29,675 nt of DNA from Pholiota molesta (Eukaryota; Basidiomycota; Agaricomycetes; Agaricales; Strophariaceae), in NCBI GenBank assembly GCA_014925825.1, contig JACGCK010000388.1:1-29675 (forward strand), given 5' to 3'. Position numbers and translations under genes: made by a program. The number at the start of each line of letters is the position of its first letter. Within the stretch, counting starts at the first letter, position 1. The notes under the pieces were generated by a model. It was not told the origin of the DNA, ran no database searches, and worked only from the letters and a program-made list of their open reading frames with translations. Positions 1 to 9,338 of the stretch are shown here, in pieces.

Positions 1-490
1 GAAGAAGTTGTCTAAGAGACAAAAGAGGGCGCCAAGTTCAGGCAGAGTATCCGCGAAAAGCGGGAGGTGTAGGTACCTAGATCGTAGAGTTTTTCGTTGC
101 AGTGATAGTCTAGTACTCGGGGCCCATAACCTGTTGAGACTAAACACACGCGTAAGCGAAGAGAACTCAGATGTGCGGGAGAACAACTAATTGTTATACC
201 TAAACACACGCGTAAGCGAAGAGAACTAGTAAGGACAGGATGAGTGCGTGTACTAAAGGTAAAAGAAAAGGGGAATGTACCTCAGATGTGCGGGAGAACA
301 ACTGAGGTACTCGGATCGTCGGAATGAATTTATGTATGCAAATGAGAGCTTCGAAGACTAAATTAAAGAAGACGAGAGGTGGATTTAATAAAGAAGGGAA
401 GGAACGAGCACATGGATGTACGTTGAAGAAACAAGTAAATAAGAGTCCGTATATGGCAAAAGACAAAACATATGGATAAGGAACTGATCT
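1..490. other. Unassigned sequence with shuffled short repeats
   Basis: No convincing gene. The short reading frames here have no recognisable domain and overlap on both strands. The stretch is unusual only for its repeats: a 28-bp unit occurs at 140-167 and 200-227, and a 23-bp unit at 166-188 and 281-303. It ends where Copia pol homology begins at about 491; an in-frame TAA at 477-479 closes the frame just upstream. Part of it (about 420-480, minus strand) loosely resembles the AT-rich leader before the Gypsy gag near 20440, but the match is too weak to call. Confidence 0.5.
140..310. repeat. Two interleaved direct repeats plus a 9-bp hairpin
   Basis: The 28-bp unit at 140-167 is repeated exactly at 200-227, and the 23-bp unit at 166-188 is repeated exactly at 281-303, so the two units overlap by 2 bp in their first occurrence and are separated in their second. 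The second 23-bp copy sits inside a perfect 9-bp inverted repeat: GTACCTCAG at 277-285 and CTGAGGTAC at 302-310, with a 16-nt loop. This looks like templated filler from a repair event rather than a simple tandem array. Confidence 0.7.
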
Positions 491-3400
491 CAACAGCGCG
501 CACCACAGCCATGCTACAATCAGGAAATTGATACAGGGCGATCTCGTCACTGGTCTCGTCGTCTCGTCGAAAGATGAACCTGACCCGATTTGTGAGGCAT
601 GTCTGGCAGGCAAAATGACCTCTGCACCATTTCCTAGCTCAACTAGACAATCCCTTGCACCACTTGAACTCATCCACTCTGACCTCCATGGACCGCTTCC
701 TGTCCCCAGTCCGGAAGGATATCGCTATTGGATCACTTTCCTGGATGACCGCACCAAGCTGCATGCTGTACACTTCCTAAAACGCAAAAGCGACGCATTT
801 GATGCGTTTAAGACGTTCAAGGCCTATGCAGAGAACCAGGTCAATGCGAAAATCAAGGCTCTGCAGGATGACAAGGGTGGAGAGTACATGTCCAACGCTT
901 TCCTCAAATTCACTGATCAGTGCGGTATTACACGACGCCACAGCACCAGGAATCGCCCCCAGCAGAACGGAGTTGCAGAGCGTGCTACTCGCACCATTTC
1001 TGACCATGCTACAGCCATGCTCAACGAATCCAACCTCCCTGCTTCGTTCTGGGCCTATGCTATGCGGTCGCTGCCTATGTCCATGTCTGGAATCGCCTCC
1101 CTACGTCGCCTCTGCCTGGTACAACGCCCTACACTGCATGGTTCAACAAGAAACCGGACATTAGCCATTTCCGAGTCTTTGGGTGCACTGCCTACATCTA
1201 TATTCAGCGAGATCAGCGCAAATCGCTCCAATCGCACATGGAGAAGTGCATCTTTGTTGGCTATCCATCTGGCTACAAGGGCTGGCAGTTCTACAATCCG
1301 GTCACTAGGAAGTTTATCATCTCAGAACGAGCTATCTTCGACGAAAGGAGCTTTCCAGGCCTCAAGCGCATGTCTCCAGTCGACCTGACGCCTGTTGGCA
1401 CTCCTGCGACCTTCCCAGACGTACCAGATTCCGGGGGGGATGACAGCTTCGTTCCTGAGCCCGAAATCCCGCCAATCGAACCAGATGCATTACCACAGCC
1501 TCTCCTAGCACCCAACGACGTTCCAGCGGATATTCCGCCACCAGACGAGCCAGCTCCACCCAAACTCGAACAGCTTGCTCCTGACATTCCACCACATGCT
1601 CCTGAACGCATTTCGCCACCTCCTGCACCCGTTCCAGCTCCAACTCACGCTCCTCGCGCTCCGCATCCACCTAGAGGTACAGCTGAGCCAGCTCGATGCT
1701 CTACTCGCATCCCAAATCCTCCTAGAGAATGGTGGAAGGTCACTCCGGCTCCTGCTGCTCCTGCGAATGAGAACGACACTGGCCCTGCTCTAGACAATGA
1801 CATGGACGAAATTCAGTTTGCTGGAGCTGCCTTGACATCAGATCCACACAACTACAAGCAGGCGCTGAAAAGCGATGATTCCGAACGTTGGAAAGAAGCC
1901 ACACTCGCAGAGTACAACACCCTCATCCAAAATGGCACTTGGGAGATTGTGGATCTCCCACCAGGTGAAAAGGCCATTGGCTATAGCTGGGTCTTTCGCA
2001 TAAAGACGCATTCTGACGGCTCTATCGAACGCTACAAGGCTCGCATCGTCGCCCAAGGCTGCTCACAACGTCCCGGACGCGACTATCAGGAAGTGCACGC
2101 GCCGACGCCCCGTCCTGCGACGATACGGATGACATTTGCCATAGCTGCTGCGGAGGACCTGGAATTGTGCTCTGTCGACGTTTCAGCCGCTTTTACCAAT
2201 GGAGACCTTGAGGAATACATCTACATGAGACAGCCTGAAGGATTCCATGAAGGCGCTCCCAACAAGGTCTGCAGGCTCCGGAAATCGCTCTATGGTCTCA
2301 AGCAGTCAGCTAGACAGTGGAACATCAAGCTGCACACTGCCCTCACTCAAATGGGCTTCAAGCGAGTTGAAGCAGACCGGTCTGTCTACATCTATTCTGA
2401 TGGCCATGTTCGCATTTTCGTCCCCATCTACATTGATGATATCACCTTCGCATGCAAGGACGCTGCTGCGATTGACAGGGCGGTTGAGCAGCTAGCTGGA
2501 CACTTCAAATGCCGCAATCTTGGACCAACGGAGTTCCTGCTTGGTGTAGGCATCACCAGAGACCGCAAATCGCGCACCATCCCACTCCACCAACACCAAT
2601 TCATCCTGGACATCCTAGAGCGCTACAACATGACCAACTGCAGTCCTGTTTCGACTCCCATGATTCCTGGCTGCGTTCTAACGAAGGAAATGGGCGCATC
2701 CACTCCAGATGACATTGAATTCATGCGCACTGTTCCCTACCTCAGCTGCATCGGTTCGCTCCAGTATCTCGCCTCCATGACTCGCAGTGACATTGCTCAA
2801 GTCGTCGCCTACCTAGCGCGTTTCAACAGCAATCCAGGTCCGAAACACTGGGCAGCAGTCAAACACCTATTGCGCTATCTCAAGGGAACGCTGGAGCACA
2901 AGCTGCACTACTCAGGCGAGCTGGGTCCGGACATGTTCACCACCTACTGCGACGCATCTCATGGCGATTGCAAAGACACCGGACGCTCTACAGGTGGTTA
3001 TGTGACTCTGATGGCTGGTGGTGCAATTGGCTGGAGCAGCAAACTGCAGGGAATCGTCGCTCTCTCCACTACTGAAGCAGAGTTCATTGCAGCTGTTGAA
3101 GCAGGCAAGGAAATCGCTTGGATGCGCAACATTCTGCGCGAATTCGGGTACACCATTGACCAGCCTTCCACTCTCCACATTGACAACCAATCCGCTATCA
3201 GTGTCTCCAAGAATCCTGAGCACCATGGACGCATGAAGCACCTTGATCTGCGCTTCTACTGGCTTCGAGATGCTGTTAATGACAAGATCATCCATCCTTC
3301 CTATATCCCTACTGCTGAGCAAGTTGCAGACATTCTCACCAAGGCTCTACCAGCTACCAAAGTCCAATTCTGCAGAGAGCAGATGGGCATTTATCCTTAG
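491..3400 (+). pseudogene. Copia pol (integrase-RT-RNase H), frameshifted
   Basis: Reads first in the frame open from 480 to 1388, then in the frame ending at 3400. The first part has the integrase zinc-binding region (HHSH near 504-515, then CEAC near 600) and the catalytic triad: Asp in HSDLHGPL, Asp in LQDDKGGEY, Glu in QNGVAER. A tandem duplication of TATGC (1056-1060 and 1061-1065) then shifts the frame; copy 2 has a single TATGC there. The second frame carries a long Pro/Ala-rich linker, the RT signature YIDD (about 2428-2439) and the RNase H acidic residues (YCDASHGD, TEAEF, HIDNQSA). Apart from the 5-bp insertion the frame is open from 491 to 3400, and unlike copies 2 and 3 it has CGA rather than TGA at 2363. 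It is the best preserved RT in the family here. Confidence 0.92.
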
Positions 3401-3450
3401 AGTATCTTTCTTTCTTTCTTTCTCTTTCATTCTGAGACTGTTCAGATCAT

Positions 3451-3457
3451 GGGGGGA
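3451..3457 (+). other. Polypurine tract of Copia copy 1
   Basis: GGGGGGA lies immediately before the LTR start TGTTAG, where the plus-strand primer is expected. The same tract precedes the LTRs of copy 2 (8036-8042) and copy 3 (9288-9282, minus strand). Confidence 0.8.
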
Positions 3458-3706
3458 TGTTAGAGTTGCCTAGTTCAGTCTCAGCTGATGTAGTCACATG
3501 TGATCACATGACACACATGTATGTAGCTGTAGAACGCCTTCTGGAGTCCTTAGTTACTCACTTCGGACTCCAGGCAAGTAGCTAGTCCTATTCCCTCTCA
3601 ATATACTCAGTTACTCACTTCGGACTCCAGGCTCTTGTCTGATACACTGAGACGGCGAAACTCACCTAGCAGGTGTCTCGTACCGTCCCGAGCTCGCCAC
3701 CTTTCA
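3458..3706 (+). repeat. 3' LTR of Copia copy 1
   Basis: 249 bp, starting TGTTAGAGTTGCC and ending CACCTTTCA, so it has the canonical TG...CA ends. It contains a 14-bp perfect palindrome CATGTGATCACATG (3497-3510), a 23-bp direct repeat (3552-3574 and 3609-3631), and a 9-bp hairpin CTGGAGTCC / GGACTCCAG (3541-3549, 3565-3573). No matching 5' LTR is in the window, so a target-site duplication cannot be tested. Confidence 0.88.
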
Positions 3707-4013
3707 CAACTATGCACTTGAGAATTGAGTTGAATCTAGTCATTCAGCTATTGAGCTGCTCACCAGCTTTTGTGTTGAATTCTCACACCTGATTGAAGAA
3801 GTTGAAATAAATACAACTTATCAGGCCCTGGTGCACCAATAGTAGATATAAAACTCTCAGGCCAAAAATAGAGGGACTACCTTGTCCCGCCATAGCCCAC
3901 TAGCTACTCAGGACACTACTTTCTGACTGACTTCCCATCCCTGGGTAGAGGATTTGCTTAACTTAAGCCAACCAGCACAGATATTGCCTCCTGCCCAAAC
4001 TCAGAGCATATCA
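3707..4013. other. Unassigned spacer
   Basis: About 300 bp between the copy 1 LTR and the CCACTGG array. I see no coding frame and no match to other repeats in the window. The only structure noted is a loose inverted pair GAGAATT near 3720 and AATTCTC near 3777. Confidence 0.5.
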
Positions 4014-4515
4014 TGGGTTGACTAGTGGTAACCACTAAAGACCACTAGCAACCACTGAAGACCTCTGAAGATCAGTGGTGACCACTAAAGAGCATTGACA
4101 ACCACTGATAACCAGTGGTGACCACTAAAGAGCACTGACATCCACTGATAACCAGTGGTAACTACTGGTGAGGTCACCACTGGTTATCAGTGGTTGACCA
4201 CTAACAACCACTAAAGACTACTGAGGATCAGTGGTGAAGATCAGTGGTTGACTAGTGGTTGACCACTGAAGACCACTGAAGATCACTGAAGATTACTGAA
4301 GATTAGTGGTTCACCAGTGGTGACCACTGGTAAACAGTGCTCACCAGTGGTGAGTAGTGGTTACCACTGGTAATTTATACCACTGGTTACCAGTGGTTGA
4401 GCACTGGTGAGCAGTGGTCCTAATTCTTCAATTAAGCTTTTAGATAGGCATTATATGGTAGAATTTCATTTTCAACTAGTGGTCACCACTGCTCAATTAC
4501 TGCTCCGCCACTGCT
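4014..4515. repeat. CCACTGG/CCAGTGG dyad array 1
   Basis: Dense array of the 9-bp words ACCACTGGT and ACCAGTGGT, which are reverse complements of each other, mixed with decayed forms such as GACCACTGAA and ATCAGTGGT. Both orientations are interspersed, so the stretch can fold on itself at many points. It ends about 20 bp before the truncated gag of Copia copy 2. Confidence 0.85.
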
Positions 4516-4536
4516 TAGGGGTGCTGGAGTGTAAAG

Positions 4537-7500
4537 ACCTCCCCTGGCTGCTGTACACCTCCAGAAACGTCCTGGTGCATGCTTCAATGCCTATGATGAC
4601 CTCTTTTCGATCAGGAAGCAGGAAGAGGGGACTCTGCAGTCTCTTATGAACAGGGTGGACACAGCTATCAACCACATTCAGGACCTTCGGCCTAAGGACT
4701 TCACCCTCTCCAACCTAGATGATGAGCTGGCAAGCATGACACTCATTAGAGCGCTTCCAGACGAGTTCAGCGCATTCACATCGTCTCTGCTGCTGCTGGA
4801 CAAGCTCGAGAAGTCTACAATCCATCAGGCCGTCGTTACAGAGGAGTCCCAATGTCGCCATCGCGCCTCTGTCACTCCCAACGTCTCCTCTGCCCTTGCT
4901 GCATTGTCCTCGTCCTCTACAGCCTCCTCCACGCCCGAATGCACGTTCTGTGGCGTCAAATGGCACATCGAAGCGAACTGCAAGAAGTACCTCAAGTTCA
5001 TCTGCACGCGAAGAGGTCCGTCTCAATCGCTCCAAACCCAAGGGGCACAAAGCGAGGCAAGCGGAGCAAACAACGCCGGAGTTCGCTGGAAATGCAAGTG
5101 CACTGTCAACTTTCGATCCTACCACTCTCCAGAGCGACGCTGACTTCCATTGGCTTGCAGACACAGGCACCACTAGTCATATGACGCCGCATCGCACCTG
5201 GATGCGCAATTACACGCCCCACATCGTCCCAATCAAGCTAGCAGACCATACCATCATCTACTCAGCTGGCATAGGGAGTGTAGTGATTCATCCGGTCATA
5301 AAGGGTCAGGAAGCGCATCCTGTAGAGCTTACTCGTGTACTGCATGTTCCCCAACTCCGCAACAATCTATTGGCTTGTTTATACCTCACTGAATGCAAAG
5401 AGACATTCAAGGCCTATGCAGAGAACCAGGTCAATGCAAAAATCAAGGCTCTGCAGGATGACAAGGGTGGAGAGTACATGTCCAACGCTTTCCTCAAATT
5501 CACTGATCAGTGCGGTATTACACGACGCCACAGCACCAGGAATCGCCCCCAGCAGAACGGAGTTGCAGAGCGTGCTACTCGCACCATTTCTGACCATGCT
5601 ACAGCCATGCTCAACGAATCCAACCTCCCTGCTTCGTTCTGGGCCTATGCGGTCGCTGCCTATGTCCATGTCTGGAATCGCCTCCCTACGTCGCCTCTGC
5701 CTGGTACAACACCCTACACTGCTTGGTTCAACAAGAAACCGGACATTAGCCATTTCCGAGTCTTTGGGTGCACTGCCTACATCTATATTCAGCGAGATCA
5801 GCGCAAATCGCTCCAATCGCACATGGAGAAGTGCATCTTTGTTGGCTATCCATCTGGCTACAAGGGCTGGCAGTTCTACAATCCGGTCACTAGGAAGTTT
5901 ATCATCTCAGAACGAGCTATCTTCGACGAAAGGAGCTTTCCAGGCCTCAAGCGCATGTCTCCAGTCGACCTGACGCCTGTTGGCACTCCTGCGACCTTCC
6001 CAGACGTACCAGATTCCGGGGGGGATGACAGCTTCGTTCCTGAGCCCGAAATCCCGCCAATCGAACCAGATGCATTACCACAGCCTCTCCTAGCACCCAA
6101 CGACGTTCCAGCGGATATTCCGCCACCAGACGAGCCAGCTCCACCCAAACTCGAACAGCTTGCTCCTGACATTCCACCACATGCTCCTGAACGCATTTCG
6201 CCACCTCCTGCACCCGTTCCAGCTCCAACTCACGCTCCTCGCGCTCCGCATCCACCTAGAGGTACAGCTGAGCCAGCTCGATGCTCTACTCGCATCCCAA
6301 ATCCTCCTAGAGAATGGTGGAAGGTCACTCCGGCTCCTGCTGCTCCTGCGAATGAGAACGACACTGGCCCTGCTCTAGACAATGACATGGACGAAATTCA
6401 GTTTGCTGGAGCTGCCTTGACATCAGATCCACACAACTACAAGCAGGCGCTGAAAAGCGATGATTCGGAACGTTGGAAAGAAGCCACACTTGCAGAGTAC
6501 AACACCCTCATCCAAAATGGCACTTGGGAGATTGTGGACCTCCCACCAGGTGAAAAGGCCATTGGCTCTAGCTGGGTCTTTCACATAAAGACGCATTCTG
6601 ACGGCTCTATCGAACGCTACAAGGCTCGCATCGTCGCCCAAGGCTGCTCGCAACGTCCCGGACGCGACTATCAGGAAGTCCACGCACCGACGCCCCGTCC
6701 TGCGACGATACAGATGATGTTTGCCATTGCTGCTGCAGAGGACCTGGAATTGCGCTCTGTCGACGTTTCAGCTGCTTTCACCAATGGAGACCTTGAGGAA
6801 TACATCTACATGAGACAGCCTGAAGGATTCCATGAAGGCGCTCCCAACAAGGTCTGCAGGCTCCGGAAATCGCTCTATGGTCTCAAGCAGTCAGCTAGAC
6901 AGTGGAACATCAAGCTGCACACTACCCTCACTCACATGGGCTTCAAGTGAGTTGAAGCAGACCGGTCTGTCTACATTTACTCTGAGGGTCTTGTTCGCAT
7001 TTTTGTCCCCATCTACATCGATGATATTACCTTCGCTTGCAAGGACGCTGCTGCGATTGACAGGGCGGTTGAGCAGCTAGCTGGACACTTCAAATGCCGC
7101 AATCTTGGACCAACGGAGTTCCTGCTTGGTGTAGGCATCACCAGAGACCACAAATCGCGCACCATCGCACTCCACCAACACCAATTCATCCTGGACATCC
7201 TAGAGCGCTACAACATGACCAACTGCAGTCCTGTTTCGACTCCCATGATTCCTGGCTGCATTCTAACAAAGGAAATGGGCGCATCCACTCCAGATGACAT
7301 CGAATTCATGTGCACTGTTCCCTACCTCAGCTGCATCGGTTCCCTCCAGTATCTCGCCTCTATGACTCGCAGTGACATCGCTCAAGTCGTCGCCTACCTA
7401 GCACGTTTCAACAGCAATCCTGGTCCCAAACACTGGGCAGCAGTAAAACACTTATTGCGCTATCTCAAGGGAACGCTAGAGCACAAGCTGCACTACTCAG

Positions 7501-7985
7501 GCGAGCTGGGTCCGGACATGTTCACCACCTACTGCGACACATCTCATGGCGATTGCAAAGACACCGGACACTCTCCAGGTGGTTATGTGACTCTCATGGC
7601 TGGTGGTGCAATTGGCTGGAGCAGCAAACTGCAGGGAATCGTCGCTCTCTCCACTACTGAAGCAGAGTTCATTGCAGCTGTTGAAGCAGGCAAGGAGATC
7701 GCTTGGATGCGCAACATTCTGCGTGAATTTGGCTACACCATTCACCAGCCTTCCACTCTCCACATTGACAACCAATCCGCTATCAGCGTCTCCAAGAATC
7801 CTGAGCACCATGGATGCATGAAGCACCTCGATCTGCGCTTCTACTGGCTTCGAGATGCTGTTAATGACAAAATCATCCTTCCTTCCTATATCCCTACTGC
7901 TGAGCAAGTTGCAGACATTCTCACCAAGGCTCTACCAGCTACCAAAGTCCAATTCTGCAGAGAGCAGATGGGCATTTATCCTTAG
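4537..7985 (+). pseudogene. Copia gag-pol copy 2, frameshift, deletion and stop
   Basis: Gag is missing its first roughly 100 residues compared with copy 3. It has the CX2CX4HX4C zinc knuckle (CTFCGVKWHIEANC, about 4942-4981). Near 5000-5010 it is 5 nt shorter than copy 3, which shifts the frame. The second frame then gives the protease start WLADTGTTSHM and continues until about 5406, where the frame jumps from protease/pre-integrase sequence directly to integrase residues FKAYAENQ. This loses the first integrase catalytic Asp (HSD block); the second Asp (LQDDKGGEY) and Glu (QNGVAER) remain. A TGA at 6948-6950 interrupts RT where copy 1 has CGA. After it the same frame stays open through the YIDD motif and RNase H to 7985. 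At least three separate lesions make it non-functional. Confidence 0.9.
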
Positions 7986-8042
7986 AGTATCTTCCTTTCT
8001 TTCTTTCTCTTTCTTTCTGAGACTGTTCAGATCATGGGGGGA

Positions 8043-8302
8043 TGTTAGAGTTGCCTGTTTCAGTCTCAGCTGATGTGGTCACATGTGATCACATGACACA
8101 CATGTATATAGCTGTAGAACAATGTCTGGAGTCCTTAGTTACTCACTTCGGACTCCAGGCAAGTAGCTAGCTCTGTTCTCCCTCAATATACTGAGTTACT
8201 CACTTCAGACTCCAGGCTCTCATAGCCGCTCTGTCTGATACACTGAGATGGCGAAACTCACCCAGCAGGTGTCTCATACCATCCCGAACTCGCCACCTTT
8301 CA
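8043..8302 (+). repeat. 3' LTR of Copia copy 2
   Basis: 260 bp, TGTTAG to CTTTCA, preceded by the polypurine tract at 8036-8042. It has the same palindrome, hairpin and doubled 23-bp unit as the copy 1 LTR, with a few substitutions and an extra CATAGCCGCT-type segment that copy 1 lacks. It abuts the AT-rich TIR element at 8303. Confidence 0.88.
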
Positions 8303-8832
8303 TAAGATATTATTTAAAGCAATAAAAACAGAGTGAAGAGGTAAAATATCCACATCCAAAAATTATATAATAAGGTCAAAACAAATCTGTTATATATTAT
8401 ATAACCTCCATCTAATAGGAATACTAGTGTACTACTAGTTTTGGTTGTCAAGTACCAGTTATTTACTGTTTACTCAATTTACTTGGCAAATAAATAGTAT
8501 TATAGAATTTCAATACATTTTTATATATATTATAATTTTATAATGCCAAATGTGTGCTTGTTGGATTTGAAAGTGAATCTCAATCCAAAAATCACAGTTG
8601 ACTACTCGTTACTAGACACTAACATTAGCAAACTCAGTTTTCACTATGGGTGCTATATAGTACTATAAAGCTAGTATATCTATACTATGGCACAATGGCT
8701 TACAATGGCTCACTATATAGTACTATGGTATGATTTCTTTTTCTTAAAACTTAAATTTATTGATATTAGATAGTTTTGGCATTCATGATTTATTGAATAA
8801 TAGAGAATATTATGAGATATCACAATAGGCAC
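8303..8832. mobile_element. AT-rich TIR element, left-truncated copy
   Basis: From 8306 to 8805 this closely matches 13766-14257 in direct orientation. Its left part is missing because it meets the Copia copy 2 LTR directly. The right end (TTTATTGAATAATAGAG, then a decayed extension to about 8832) corresponds to the terminal inverted repeat seen in the fuller copy at 13540-14257. It has no reading frame of note and is rich in TATAG/CTATGGC words. Confidence 0.75.
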
Positions 8833-8868
8833 TAAGTTTGATAATAAAAACCACAAGAACAACTGATT

Positions 8869-8930
8869 GAGCTCTGGTTGACTAGTGTGGAACCACTGGA
8901 ACCAATGGTTAATCAGTGGAGCCAGGGTCC
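8869..8930. repeat. Short CCACTGG array remnant
   Basis: A few CCACTGG/CCAGTGG-type words (TGGAACCACTGGAACCA, then ATCAGTGG) between the TIR element and a Copia gag fragment. As at array 1, the words directly adjoin truncated gag sequence. Confidence 0.65.
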
Positions 8931-9018
8931 TGAATGAGGTTGATAGCAGTGTCCACCCTGTTCATAAGTGACTGCAGCATCTCGTCTTCCTGCTTCCTGA
9001 TCGAAAAGAGGTCGTCAT
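8931..9018 (-). pseudogene. Copia gag fragment
   Basis: The minus strand encodes a piece of the same gag as copy 3 (residues like DDLFSIRKQE...LMNRVDTAINLIQD). It lies immediately downstream of the copy 3 LTR in the same orientation, so it belongs to another copy or a rearranged piece. Near 9012-9017 it reads CAATGACGAC where copy 3 has CAATGCCTATGACGAC, a 6-bp loss between two ATG words. Confidence 0.8.
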
Positions 9019-9020
9019 TG

Positions 9021-9281
9021 TGAAAAGGTGGCGAGTTCGGGATGGTATGAGACACCTGCTGGGTGAGTTTTGCCATCTCAGTGTATCAGACAGAGCGGCT
9101 ATGAGAGCCTGGAGTCTGAAGTGAGTAACTCAGTATATTGAGGGAGAACAGAGCTAGCTACTTGCCTGGAGTCCGAAGTGAGTAACTAAGGACTCCAGAC
9201 ATTGTTCTACAGCTATATACATGTGTGTCATGTGATCACATGTGACTACATCAGCTGAGACTGAAACAGGCAACTCTAACA
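9021..9281 (-). repeat. 3' LTR of Copia copy 3
   Basis: Mirror of the copy 2 LTR, differing by a few bases: an extra T before the terminal CA, and G to A differences at the sites equivalent to GATGTGGTCA and GATGGCGAAAC in copy 2. Both G to A changes would be C to T on the opposite strand. Confidence 0.87.
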
Positions 9282-9338
9282 TCCCCCCATGATCTGAACA
9301 GTCTCAGAAAGAAAGAGAAAGAAAGAAAGGAAGATACT

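Larger units (their letters stand above)
491..3706 (+). mobile_element. Ty1/Copia retrotransposon copy 1, 5'-truncated
   Basis: It comprises the end of the GAG_pre-integrase region, integrase, a proline-rich linker, reverse transcriptase, RNase H, polypurine tract and 3' LTR in the standard Copia order (integrase before RT). The 5' LTR, gag and protease are missing. From 812 to the LTR it aligns with copy 2 without indels except for one 5-bp difference, so the two are close relatives. With a broken pol and no 5' LTR it cannot be autonomous. Confidence 0.9.
4537..8302 (+). mobile_element. Ty1/Copia retrotransposon copy 2, truncated
   Basis: Starts abruptly inside gag at about 4537, right after the CCACTGG array, and runs through protease, partial integrase, RT, RNase H, polypurine tract and 3' LTR. 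No 5' LTR. From 6229 to 8302 it is matched in inverted orientation by copy 3 (9022-11095) with a constant coordinate sum of 17324, meaning no indels over the 2.07-kb arms. Confidence 0.9.

Noticed and set aside
1291..1670. Minus-strand frames opposite the Copia proline-rich linker (also 5876-6255)
   Set aside because: Shadows of the Pro/Ala-rich coding strand (Gly/Ser- or Glu/Arg-rich); they recur only because the Copia copies are similar.
4014..4515. CRISPR array
   Set aside because: The repeats are 9-10 bp, in both orientations, with no unique spacers of constant length and no cas genes; the genome looks eukaryotic.
8303..9020. The spacer between inverted Copia copies as a functional hairpin loop or origin
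   Set aside because: It is explained by a truncated TIR element, a small CCACTGG remnant and a gag fragment.
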